From Perognathus longimembris pacificus (Eukaryota; Chordata; Mammalia; Rodentia; Heteromyidae), in assembly GCF_023159225.1 (NCBI RefSeq), contig NC_063161.1, positions 7,401,795 through 7,465,794 of the forward strand: DNA of 64,000 nucleotides, read 5' to 3'. A program made the position numbers and the translations under genes. Under the pieces are notes generated by a model. It did not search any database and had not been told where the DNA came from. It worked only from the letters and a program-made list of their open reading frames with translations. How positions within the stretch are numbered: the stretch's first letter is position 1; each line of letters opens with the position of its first letter. This document shows positions 10,618-41,200 of the stretch, one piece after another.

Positions 10618-10812
10618 TGGGGCTGGGGATATGGCCTAGTGGCAAGAGTGCCTGCCTCGGATACATGAGGCCCTGGGTTCGATTCCCCAGCACCACATAT
10701 ACAGAAAATGGCTCAAGGGGTAGAGTGCTAGCCTTGAGCGGGAAGAAGCCAGGGACAGTGCTCAGGCCCTGAGTCCAAGGCCCAGGACTGGCCAAAAAAA
10801 AAAAAAAAAAGA
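10618..10812 (+). repeat. IDL-Geo SINE, sense, small internal deletion
   Basis: 'ggggctggggatatggccta' through 'ggcccaggactggcc' and an A18 tail. About 25 bases at the monomer junction are missing ('acagaaaatggctcaagggg'). Confidence 0.9.
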
Positions 10813-10822
10813 GTAGATCTCT

Positions 10823-11030
10823 TGCCAGACACTGGTGGCTCATGTCTGTAATCCTAGCTGCCCAGGAGGCTGAGACCTGGAGATTGCAGTTTGAAGCCAA
10901 CTGGGCAGAAAAGTCCCTGTGAGACTCTTGTCTCCAATTAACCACTCAAAAACCAGCAGTGGAGCTGTGGCTCAAAGTACTGGAGTGCGAGCCCTGAGCA
11001 TAAGTTCAAGACTGACTAAAAACAAACAAA
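10823..11030 (+). repeat. B1-Geo dimeric SINE, sense
   Basis: 'ctggtggctcatgtctgtaa', 'caggaggctgagacctgg', 'ccagcagtggagctgtggct' and 'ataagttcaagactg' show both monomers. Confidence 0.82.
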
Positions 11031-11079
11031 ACCCATACAGTCTCATGGACTGTGAGCCTGGCTCACTCTTATTTTTAAT

Positions 11080-11420
11080 TTTTTGTTTCTATAAAGGTGA
11101 AATATAGAAGGGTTATAGTTACATAAGTTAGGTAAAGAGTACATTTTGTGGTTTTTGTTTTTGTTTTTGCCAGTCCTGGGGCTTGGACTCAGGGCCTGAG
11201 CACTGTCCCTGACTTCTTTTTGCTCAAGGCTAGCACTCTACCATGTGGATCACAGAGCCACTTCTGCCTTTTTCTATGTATGTGATGCTTGAGGAATCGA
11301 ACCCAGGGCTTCAGGTATGTGAGGCGAGCACTCTACCACTAGGCCATATTCCCAGCCAAGAGTACATTTTATTTTGGACAATCTGATCATCCCACTCTTG
11401 TTCCCACTTTCAGAAATGGC
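11080..11420 (-). repeat. L1 3'-end-like fragment split by IDL-Geo
   Basis: The outer fragment shares 'gggttatagttacataagtt' with the copies at 1760 and 3655. An antisense IDL-Geo (about 11148-11357) interrupts it, flanked by perfect 13-base duplications 'aagagtacatttt' at 11135-11147 and 11358-11370. Confidence 0.8.
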
Positions 11421-11451
11421 AGTATTATTCCTTCATTTGCTCAGACCAGAA

Positions 11452-11545
11452 CTGCAAGATTGTTGGTAGTGGTATTTGAACTTAGGGCCTCTCATTTGCT
11501 AAGCTAGTGTTCTATCCCTTGAGCCACACTCCCAGAGCCTTTTTT
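11452..11545 (-). repeat. ID-like SINE remnant, antisense
   Basis: 'gtatttgaacttagggcct' and 'cccttgagccacactccca' match a degraded reversed ID monomer. Confidence 0.5.
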
Positions 11546-11829
11546 CAGTGGTTATTTTTAAGTTAAGTTCTGCTTCATACTTTCGTTCCTCCTATTTATA
11601 CTTCCTTTTGCTACTGGAATGGTATGCATGTGCCACTGTGCCCAGCATTGGTTGAGATGGAGCCTAAGATGACAAGCTGTTTTTCCCTGCTTTTGCCTCT
11701 GAAGTAGCAAGAATTGCAAGCTTGAGCCCTGGAACCTGGAAGTACTTGGATTTGAACTCAAGAACTTGTGCTTGTTAGGCAAGTAAGTACTACTTAAGTC
11801 ATACCCCAGTCCTTTTTGCTTTAATATGT

Positions 11830-11938
11830 ATTTTTCAGATAGGGCCTTATACCTTTTGTTTAGGCTGGCCTTGGACCCCGACCCTTCTCCTGAGTAGCTG
11901 GAGTTGCAGGCATGAGCCGCTTCACCCAGCTGTGAGTT
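11830..11938 (-). repeat. B1-like SINE, antisense
   Basis: 'agatagggccttatacc', 'ggctggccttggac', 'gagtagctggagttgcaggc' and a closing 'cacccagct'. Confidence 0.65.
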
Positions 11939-13757
11939 TATTCTTGCTCCTCCTCTTCCTTACCCCACACCAGCCAGGGTTATCTGTTCAAATGTCACTC
12001 CTTTGTTCCAAGCCCTGCAGTGGCTTCTTGATCTCACCCGGCTTAGTCCAGCCCCAGGTCCTTTGCACTTGCTCTTCCTTCTGCCTAGAAAGCTCTTTAA
12101 CTAGGTAACGAATAGACTTTCACCTTCCTCTCCTGTTGGTTCTTGGTGAGGGCTTCCTTGGTCACCCTAAAACTTCAGTCTCCACCTCCACTTCCCATGT
12201 CTCTTCTCTACTTGATGTCCACAGCCCGTGGGCATGTTCTGCCTTCTTTCTTGTTATTTACAGTCCTGTCTTCTTCAGTCTGAGCTCCAGGGGGCAGGGG
12301 TTTTGTCCTCAGTAGTTAGAGCGGTGCCTGCCAAGGTTGGTGCTTGGTAAATATTTGCCAAGTGTGCCGGCCGCGTCCTCGGGAGCCCTGCAACGCTTCT
12401 GGGCATTCCGTCCCCCTGTGCACGGGTGCAGGGTTGGCTTGCGCAGGTTCCTGGCAACCTCGCTTGTAGAAGGAGGCCTTGACTTTGGGTTTCCCGACCC
12501 TGAAAGTCCACTTAGCACAGAGCACGGCTGCTCGAGCTCCCTGTTGCCCGGGCCCAGATCCTGGTGGCTCCCTGGCCCACATGTGCCTCAGTCTCCCTCG
12601 GGTGCCGTGTGCCGGGACTGCCTGCCCGACAGGTGCTGGGTGGAGGCCTCGGAGTGTTGTGTGTCAGGTGACAGGCATGGAGGAGCACCTGGAGGATGCT
12701 TTGCAGGGGGGTGCAGAGGCTGGGGTGGCTGGGGTGAGAGGCAGGCATGGCATGTGACTTGACCCTTTGGCTTCCCTGTCCTTCCCTGCCGCTAACTTAG
12801 CCCCTGCTGTGAGCAAGGCCTTTCTTTGCCTGTGCGGCTCAGATGGCAGGCAGGCCACTCCGCTTCCGGGCCCCCGGGCCTCGCTGTCCCCCTCTACTGA
12901 GCAAGCAAGGAATGCACGCGAGCCCCTGCCCTGTGCTGGCCAGCCGTGGCCGCACCCGCGCCCCAGGAAGGGAACCGGGACACGCTGCCTCAGCCCGGAG
13001 TTGTGATGGGGGGGCAGGAAGCGTTGGCTACCTGGGTGCCAGTGTCGCGCTGCTGGGGACAATGGCTGCCATCCTGCCAGCTGAGTGGGGTGCCCAAGGC
13101 TCACTCGCCGCTGCAGGCACCTCTCTGTGTCCATGTGCACTGTGGAGCTCCAACGCTGAGGCCTGTCCTGACCTACACCCCTGGCACGCACCCCTGGCAG
13201 CTGCCCTGTCTCTGCCGCTGCCTGCCAAGGAAGCCGGGCCTGAGGCTTTCCCCTGCTGGATGGGGGTGAGCTCCGTGGGGCCGAGCGCCATGAAATGAAC
13301 TTGGTGCAGCTAACCGGGGAGGGGTCTGCCAGCAGCTCTGAGGCCCTGTGCCCAGCAGGGGCAGTGGGTGGGCGGCTGGCGTGGGGCCGAGGCCAGGGGA
13401 GGGGCTGGGGAGGAGGCGGCCCCCAGACTGAGCCTGGAGGACGGGAGGGGGGGGGCAGCTGCCGTGTGGAAGCCCCCTTTACTGGGAGAGGAGTGCTGTG
13501 TTCAGAGCTGGGGCGGTGGCACTGGTACCCTGTGGCTATGGGGGGGGGGCTGGGGGGCTGGGCCAGTCTGGAAGGATGGGGACCGCCTCTGCTCCTGGCA
13601 GGCATTCTCCTAGGGTAGCATGGCCTCGTCTCCCCCATGTCCTCGGGGTCCCCCTGGCAGGGCTGGTCACCAGCACCCCCTCTAGGGAACTCGGCTCGGT
13701 CTCCCTCCCACCTCATAGGGGCTTTGTTTATTTTTCTTTGTTGGGGGATGTCAACAT
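11939..13757. other. PLA2G6 intron 1, unique GC-rich part
   Basis: No exon or repeat was recognised. Long reading frames here, such as a minus-strand frame over 12664-13938, come from high GC. They lack family signatures and run into the adjacent SINE. Confidence 0.45.
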
Positions 13758-13759
13758 TT

Positions 13760-14190
13760 AACTTTTTTTTTTTTTTTTTGCCAGTCCTGGGGCTTGGACT
13801 CAGGGCCTGAGCACTGTCCCTGGCTTCTTTTTGCTCAAGGCTAGCACTCTGCCACTTGAGCCACAGCGCTACTTCTGGCCATTTTCTGTATATGTGGTGC
13901 TGAGGAATCGAACCCAGGGCCTCATGTATACGAGGCAAACACTCTTGCCACTAGGCCCTATTCCCAGCCCCTTAGTTTTTTTATTTTTTATTTTTTTATT
14001 TTTTGGCCAGTCCTGGGCTTGGACTCAGGGCCTGAGCACTGTTCCTGGCTTCTTTTTGCTCAAGGCTAGCACTCTGCCACTTGAGCCACAGCGCCACTTC
14101 TGGCCATTTTCTGTATATGTGGTGCTGGGGAATTGAACCCAGGGAGGCAAGCACTCTTGCCACTAGGCCATATCCCCAGTCCCCTTAGTT
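13760..14190 (-). repeat. Two adjacent antisense IDL-Geo SINEs
   Basis: One full dimer spans about 13763-13972 and a second 14004-14184. Each has 'cctgagcactgt', 'gagccacagcg' and a T-rich tail complement. The second lacks part of the ID segment ('acccagggaggcaagcactc'). Confidence 0.9.
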
Positions 14191-14395
14191 ATTTTTTTGA
14201 TAGTGTCTTAGTGCTGTCCTGAGCCATGATCCTTCTAACTATGGCTCCCTCATAGATGGAACTACAGGCATGTACCACTATGTGGGACTGTTGGTTGAGA
14301 TGGGTTCTCACCCACTTTTTCCAGGGTTGGTCTCAACCTTCACTCCTCCCAACCCCCTCCCAAGTAGCTGGGACTGTGCCCACTTGAATTTGCCC
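14191..14395 (-). repeat. B1-like SINE remnants, antisense
   Basis: 'gatagtgtcttagtgctgtc', 'agatggaactacaggcatg' and a second fragment 'caagtagctgggactgtgcc' (about 14361). Confidence 0.5.
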
Positions 14396-14640
14396 TTTGG
14401 AACCTCATGTGGAGGCCCCTCTGGCCTCAGCCTGTCAAGTGGGGGAGCAGCATTCTTCCTGCCTGCAGGCCCTCCGGGAGAGCCTTGGCCCCACAGACAC
14501 TAGGTCTTGCCCAAATGAAAAAGCAGACTGGGCTCTCAGGGGTCACCCCTCCCCCCAGGCTCATCCAGGGAGGTGCCTTCGACATCTGGAGGGGCCTGGA
14601 TCTAATGGTAGAATTGTCATCACCACTGTGGCAGTGGAAA

Positions 14641-14642
<2 letters not shown>

Positions 14643-14683
<41 letters not shown>
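14643..14683. repeat. (GT)n microsatellite
   Basis: About twenty uninterrupted GT dinucleotides. Confidence 0.95.
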
Positions 14684-15222
14684 ATGGCTTCCCTGGGAGC
14701 TGGTTGGGTTGAGTATCACTGCAGCCTGGCCCAGCAGGGAGCAGTAGGGAACAGAGGGGCTGTGAGAACAGGTGAAGGTCATGGGAAGGTCAGAGGAGAG
14801 GCAGGGAGGGGTGAGGTGGGGGAGGTTGGGTGGGGTTGTACTGGGGTGGGAAGGGAAGCTTTGAGGTCCTGTGTGGGCTGGCAGGGTGTGGGGAATGGCC
14901 TGAGCCCACTCTCTTCGCTGCCTGCCTTCCTGCTCGGCCATGCTGTGAGCTCCAGGGTGCGGTTGGGGGTGTTTGTTCCCTTGCCTCCCCTCCTGACATC
15001 ACCACTGCCATCTGGGTCCCCGGCCACTCAGGGCAAAGGGAGGCCCCTTCGCTGGGAGCTGCGGGCCAGACCTGGCCTCTGGGGCAGGGACCTTTGTGTG
15101 AGGCCCCCGGAGCCTGCTGGCCCGTCTCCTCCCTGACCTGAGCTGCTGGGCACCCTGTCCCTTCCTTGTCCCCAAAGCCCAGAGATCCTGTCTCTCACAC
15201 CACATCTCTAACCAGTTATAAA
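14684..15222. other. PLA2G6 intron 1, no recognised element
   Basis: Unique GC-rich sequence with a purine-rich segment (about 14770-14850). No exon seen. Confidence 0.4.
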
Positions 15223-15430
15223 ACGAAGGGTGGCCTAGTGGTAGAGTGCGCACCTCGCATACATGAAGCCCTGGTTCAATTCCTCAGCACCACATATATA
15301 GAAAAGGCCGGAAGCGGCGCTGTGGCTCAAGTGGCAGGGTGCTAGCCTTGAGCAAAAAGAAGCCAGGGACAGTGCTCAGGCCCTGAGTTCAAGCCCCAGG
15401 ACTGGCAAAAAATAAATAAATAAAATAAAG
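15223..15430 (+). repeat. IDL-Geo SINE, sense
   Basis: 'gtggcctagtggtagagtg', 'gaagccctggttcaattcc', 'gccggaagcggcgctgtggc' and an (AAAT)n tail. Confidence 0.9.
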
Positions 15431-15929
15431 GGTTTTCCAGAGCTTCAATGAGAGTGGTTTCAGAGCTGTGCTGTGGACGTTCTCCAAGCCCCAGTTTCCT
15501 TACCAGTAAATGGGTGGTAAAGCCCACTGGCGTCTCCCAACCACCTGCCATCTGCTGGGTGCTACTTAGAGGTTAGAAGCGGAGACAGGGGAGGTTAAGT
15601 AACTTGCCTAAGGTCACACAGCTAGTAAATGGTGACCCAGGATCTGAACTGGTTCTGGCCCCAGGTCCGCATTGTCTCAGCACACCTGCCTCCTGCGGTT
15701 CTGGGAGAATCCGGTGACTGACGGGATCACAGGAAGTGCTGAGCTCAGCGCAAAGTCTGGGGGAGCAAATGTCTTCTGCAGTTATCACAGGGGTTTCCCT
15801 CCGTGGATGCCTGTGAGCGCACACTGTGCGTTCAGCACTTAGGTCTCCTCTTTGCATGTCCACACAGTTGGTGTTACTCCTTGAGTGTTTCGATTAAGTT
15901 ACACCATACAAGTATCATGCCAGTCATGT

Positions 15930-16162
15930 GATAATGAGCCACCTACTAAGTAACTCCTGGGAGGGTAGTGTACCCACCCACTGCTGCTAAGTAACTCCTG
16001 GGAGGGTAGTGCACCCAGTGTAGCTAAGTAATGGCAGAAGGATAGTAATGCAGTATTATGAGTAACTGCCAGGAGGGTAGTGCTACAGTGTTGCTGAATA
16101 ATGTTCAGGAGAGTAGTGCTCACAGTGTTATTAAGTATCTCCTGGGAGGGTAGTGCGGCCAT
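15930..16162. repeat. Degenerate ~40-bp minisatellite
   Basis: Roughly six diverged units built around 'aagtaactcctgggagggta' followed by 'gtgcacccagtg'. The first two and the last are closest to the consensus. Confidence 0.8.
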
Positions 16163-16389
16163 GCTACCAGGCTGAGGGCTGGAGGAAGGGTGCTCTCACT
16201 GCTGCAGGTGCACACAGCAGATTGGCGGGAGAGGCCATGTTACGGAATCTATGTAGTTTGTAACCTGGGAAATCCATATTTGTGGGATTTTCCACTCCAT
16301 GTTTCACACTCCTCTGAACAAAGCTCACTAACGGTCCCTTCTCCTCTTTAAGCTCTCTCCATGCCCTCCTAGTCTTTTGTTCTTTTTCT

Positions 16390-16537
16390 TGTTTTTTTTT
16401 TTTTGTCAGTTGTGGGACTTGAACTCTGGGCCTGGGCTCTGTCCCTGAACTCTTCAGCTCAAGGTCAGCACTCTACCACCTTGAGCTACAGCGCCGCTTC
16501 CGGTTTCCTGGTGGTTAATTGGAGATAGGGGTGTGAC
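16390..16537 (-). repeat. B1-Geo SINE, antisense, truncated
   Basis: T-run, 'gtgggacttgaactctgggc', 'gagctacagcgccgcttcc', 'ggtggttaattggagatag'. The distal B1 half is missing. Confidence 0.75.
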
Positions 16538-16794
16538 AGTTGCTTGCTGTCCCTTTCCCCTGGTGGGTGTCATTAGTGTCTCGTGTCACTGCTTGGTGTG
16601 ACTAGAAGCTGCCCACCTGCCAGGGCTTAGCGCCACGGTGTGTGTTCACCACGGCTGTCTCCTTTGCTGCACCCACGAGGAAACCTGCGTCTGATCTGAC
16701 AGAGACACGGGGGCAGAGAGCAGGAAGGCCGGCGGCCCAGGCCCTGCAGCGCTGGGGAGCTTCCCCTCAGACTCCTGGCCTCACACCCGGGTCC

Positions 16795-16930
16795 TTTCCC
16801 TCCCTCCCTCCTTCCCTCCCTCCCTCCCTCCCTCCCTCCCTCCCTCCCTCCCTCCCTCCCTCCCTCCCTCCCTCCCTCCCTCCCTCCCTCCCTCTCTCCC
16901 TCCCTCCCTCCCTCCTTCTCTCCCTCCTTT
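16795..16930. repeat. (CCCT)n polypyrimidine tract
   Basis: About 125 bases of almost uninterrupted CCCT units with a few CTCTC variants, ending some 120 bases upstream of the first PLA2G6 coding exon. Confidence 0.95.
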
Positions 16931-17090
16931 GTCAGCTCCTTACAGGCCCAGAAGGAGGGAATTCCAGAGGTGCCTGCACTGGACTGGCTGCCCCACAGAG
17001 GTGGGCATGGGAGCCCCTGCCCAGCTCACCCGAGACCCCCCTCTCTTGCAGACGGAGGTGTGGGCAGTGGGGCCCCCCGCCCCGCGGAGG

Positions 17091-37395
<20,305 letters not shown>

Positions 37396-37399
37396 CCCT

Positions 37400-37515
37400 G
37401 TGCGGTGTACTCTGTGGGGTGGTGAGGTGGGTCCCCCCCCGTGGGTCCCCCCCCCGCGTCGGTGTAATCTGTGGGGTGGTGGGGTGGTGGGGTAGGTCCC
37501 CCCCCCGCGTCCCTC
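37400..37515. repeat. Short GTGGGGTGGT / GTCCCCCCC repeats
   Basis: Two or three imperfect units of 'gtgtaatctgtggggtggtg' with C homopolymers, just downstream of PLA2G6. Confidence 0.7.
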
Positions 37516-37959
37516 CCCGCATCTTCCAGTGCCCCATCCCTGCGCCCAGTCTCCGTGGGACAGCTGGAGGGCTAGAGTAGCTGCCAGGCCCACCCGCCCC
37601 AAGCAAGTCCAGAGGGAAGCGGGCCTCCATCTTGTGGAGCAGAGGAGCGCGGCCACGCTCTGCCCCTGGTCCACGGGGCCCTCGGATGGACGAGGGTCCC
37701 CGAGCCCCCCAGATGGACGAGGGCTGCCGCTCATGGCGAGCGCCTGCCTAGCATCCAGAAGGCCCTGGGCACAGCAGTGTGTCCCCGTGTGGGGTCACCT
37801 CTGCGGACGCTCCTGCCGGGAGAAGGGCACGGAAGTCCTGCAGCCTGGGGGGGGGGGTGCCAGTGCCCCCAGAGGCGGCCAGCAGCACAGGGTCCCCCAG
37901 GTGATGGGAGAGGAGGTGCCCGGGCAGAGTTGCCCAGCCACAGGTGCCCACCAGGCTCT

Positions 37960-38187
37960 GCGGAGAGGGGTAAATAATTGAAGGACGGTCACCGGAGCCG
38001 CCTGCGTCACAGGCCTTCCCCGGCGGGGTCTGGTTACGCCCCAGATCGCAATGACACCCCGCCTGGTGAATAATTAAGCAGCCCCTCCTTGCAGACCAGG
38101 CCTGGGAGCCGCACACACTCGCAGCCGCCGCCGCGCTCCCTGGGGCTCCCGGCCCAGCCTCCGCCTCCTCAGTGCCGTCAGCCGCCC
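37960..38187 (+). promoter_or_regulatory. BAIAP2L2: Probable BAIAP2L2 promoter with two HNF1-like sites
   Basis: Two AT-rich blocks stand out in GC-rich sequence: GTAAATAATTGAA (37970-37982) and GTGAATAATTAAG (38066-38078). They match the HNF1 consensus GTTAATNATTAAC at about 10 and 11 of 13 positions. They lie 110-220 bases upstream of the ATG. BAIAP2L2 is an epithelial (gut, kidney) gene, for which HNF1 control is plausible. Binding is an inference. Confidence 0.5.
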
Positions 38188-38238
38188 ATGGCCCCCGACA
38201 TGGACCAGTTCTACAGATCCACCATGGCCATCTACAAG
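38188..38238 (+). CDS. BAIAP2L2: BAIAP2L2 coding exon 1
   Basis: 17 codons, [17 protein letters not shown], in the good start context GCCCATGG. Donor GTGAGC. The later ATG (MDQ) would lose the conserved MAP start. Confidence 0.95.
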
Positions 38239-41200
38239 GTGAGCGCGCCGGCCCCGGCCCGGCCCGGCCAGCGAGCCAGCAGAGAGGCCCAGCGAGCCGA
38301 GGCTGGGGGAAGGGGGCTGGGGTGGACCGGCATTCCTGGGGGCAGGGGCCATCCTCGCCCCCCCAAGGCAGGCCCAGGCTGAGGACCACGGCAGGTGTGG
38401 CTTAAGAGACCCACACAGCAGAGCATAAAGTCCGCGAGGGTCCCCGGAAAGGAGCCGGGACGGAGCCTCTCCCCTCATTTCCCACCTCCCCTCCAGAGCT
38501 GTTGCAGTCTCCATAGACACACTTACTAAACACCCCCCCGTGGGCACGGCCCTCTCACACGCAAGCCTCACGCCGCCCTACTTGTGAGCTAGAACACAAC
38601 CACGCGGTGAGGTGGATGAGAAAACTGAGAGCTTGAACCCCATGTTCAAGGTCACCCAGGGAGGAAGAGGTGCTACTGGGATTTGAATCAAGGCCCAGTG
38701 CCAAGTCTTGAGTCTGAGGTCCTGTCTTCAGTACCTGTTAATACTCTCCAAGTGGCCGTGACCCCAGGTGGCCCAGGGTGGGGCCCCCCCATGGCCTGGA
38801 TCCTGGCGGGAAATGGGGATGTCTTCTCTGAGATGGGTATGATTTGCCCGCACCCCTGAGGAGGCCACAGAAAGCGTGTGGGTCCAGCCTGGGCAGAACC
38901 ACACCCAGGGCTGGGGCAGGTGTCTGGCACAGGAGCTGGCTGGGAAGGGGGCCCCCAAAAGACAGTCCCAGAGGCCTCTGCAGCTGGGAGTCAGGATTCT
39001 GGGTTCCCTAGGGGCGGTGGGGGTCTCACTGGGGCTGGGTACCACCATCCCTCCCCCCTTCTACCCCCACCATGGCTGGTCTTCCCTCCGGTGGGCGCAG
39101 AGCATCATGGAACAGTTCAACCCGCCCTGGAGAACCTGGTGTACCTGGGTAATAACTACCTGCGGGCCTTCCACGGTGAGCGCGCCCCTGGGCGTCCAGC
39201 CCCCCCCCCCCCCCGCCGCGCTGGGCTCTGCCTCACCCCTGTCCCCAGCTCTCACCTCCCACCCGTTCCCTGCTCCCCACGTCCCCCCACCCAGGAACAC
39301 GTGGGGGGGGGACCCGCTCCATGCCAGGCCCCAGAGATCCTGCGTCCCGATTGTCCCCTGACCAGTGCCAAGGCTGGGCACCGACCGCCCCATCGCGCCC
39401 CTCCACATCCTCTCCTGACCAAAGGGGGGCTGGGAGGTTTGGGGTTGGAGGTTGAGGCCATTCTCCCCGCCCCCCCCCCCACCGCAGCTCTGTCTGAGGC
39501 AGCCGAGGTATACTTCAGCGCTATCCAGAAAATCGGGGAGCAGGCCCTGCAGAGTTCTACCTCCCAGATTCTGGGTGAGTCACCCCCTTTTACGTCAAGT
39601 CCCCCCTCTTGGGCCTGGGGGGGCAGTCTTCCTAAAGCCCTCACCCCCTCAGGCCTGGGGCCCCACACCATGTTTGCTCCCATTCTAAGGCCCTGGGGAG
39701 CCCCTCCGAGTGGGGGGGGGGGAACTGCACCCCCTCTCGGGCCTGCAGCCCCTCCCCCTCTCCCAGGAGCACATGCACCGCACGCACGCACGGGAAGTCC
39801 CCGGACTTTGTTCCTGGTGCCAGGCGGGAAGAGGGCGGCGGGTGGGGCTCCTCACACTGAAGCTTCTTCCTCCAGGGGAGATCCTGGTGCAAATGTGCGA
39901 CACCCAACGGCACTTGAACTCAGACCTGGAGGTGGTGGTGAGTGTGGGTCTCCGGGCATGGCAGCCTTCCCCCCCCCCCACCGGCAGGATGCAGAGCTGG
40001 AGAGGCCTCCCTGCCCCTCCCCCCCTCTGGCCTCCCCAGGCCCGGCCCGGCCAGTGCAGAGCCTTCCCAACCCATTTCACAGGGGGGGGGGGGGAACTGA
40101 GTCCCTCAGATCACTGCTCAGGTCCAGAGCGGGTGGGGGCTGGGAACAACAAGGAACCTCACAAGGCGCCCCAGGACCCAGCCCCTGCTGGATGGCTGTC
40201 ACCCCCACTCTCCTGGCCTAAAGCCACTGACCACTCGGTCCAAGGCAGTTAGTTGTCCCACGCCTCTCCGGCCCCCCAGAAAGTGTGGCCGCCTCTCCTG
40301 CTCCACTCGGTCCGATGCTTTCCTGGGCCCTGAGCACATGGAGTTCAGAGAGCAGAGTGAGCTCCTGAGCTCGAAGCCCAGATCCAGCCACCAGTGGCTC
40401 CCCCCTGTAACCTAGCTACTCAGGAGCCCGAGATCTGAGCATCGCAATTCAAAGCCAGCCAGGGCAGGAAAGAGTGTGAGACTCTTACCTCCAGTGAACC
40501 ACCGAGAAAGCCAGACGTAGAGCTGCGGCTCAAGAGGCAGAGCGCCGGCCTTGAATGAAAAAGCTAATCAGGAGTGCAAAGCCCCGAGTTCAAGCCTCGG
40601 TACTACCCCTCTTCATAAACAAGCCCAACTCCTGCTTTGTGCCTTTGGACTCCATGCCTCAGTTTACCTATCTGTCCTCAAGGGGACAGAGTGAAAGCAC
40701 CCGTATCTCTACCCCGCACCCCCTATCTTGGCTGGAACAGGCAGGGTTGACTTGACCCTGGCCAATCTGCAAGGTGGGACCTCCTTACTCTGCATCTGCA
40801 GAGCCTGGAGGGGCCTAGCTGTGAGCTGCGAGACGGAGACAGGAGAGGGGGAGAGGAGGGGAGGGGGGGCGGCTTCCGGGGCGCAGAGGGAGGGCCAGAA
40901 GGGAGCCAGAGCCTGGCGCCAGACAGGAGGGGTGGGAGCAGGGCCTGGCAGACCGGGCGCAGCTACCATTGTGACAGACTGGGCTCAGAACGATAGCGGA
41001 GGATTGGGGGGGGGACCTAAAGATGGGGTGCTCTTGGAGGACACCGTCAACACGGTTTGGCGTGGGCATCCGTTTCACTGAGAGAAAATGTTCATCCCAC
41101 ATACACGCACAGCACTGCGCCCCGCCCCTTGGGCCCAGGCCTCCGTGACCACTTTGGGGTGGCACTGTGTCCCCAAAGTTCTCTCTCGCATAGCGGAGGG

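Noticed and set aside
10618..10812. tRNA-like gene
   Set aside because: The tRNA-Ala-like part is the left monomer of an IDL-Geo SINE with an A tail; not a functional tRNA gene.
12664..13938. 424-residue minus-strand reading frame
   Set aside because: Its N-terminal part is SINE sequence and the rest is GC-driven. No conserved motif or codon pattern.
38878..40221. 447-residue plus-strand reading frame across BAIAP2L2 exons 2-4
   Set aside because: It runs through introns without stops because of GC content. The genuine exons with splice sites explain the conserved parts.
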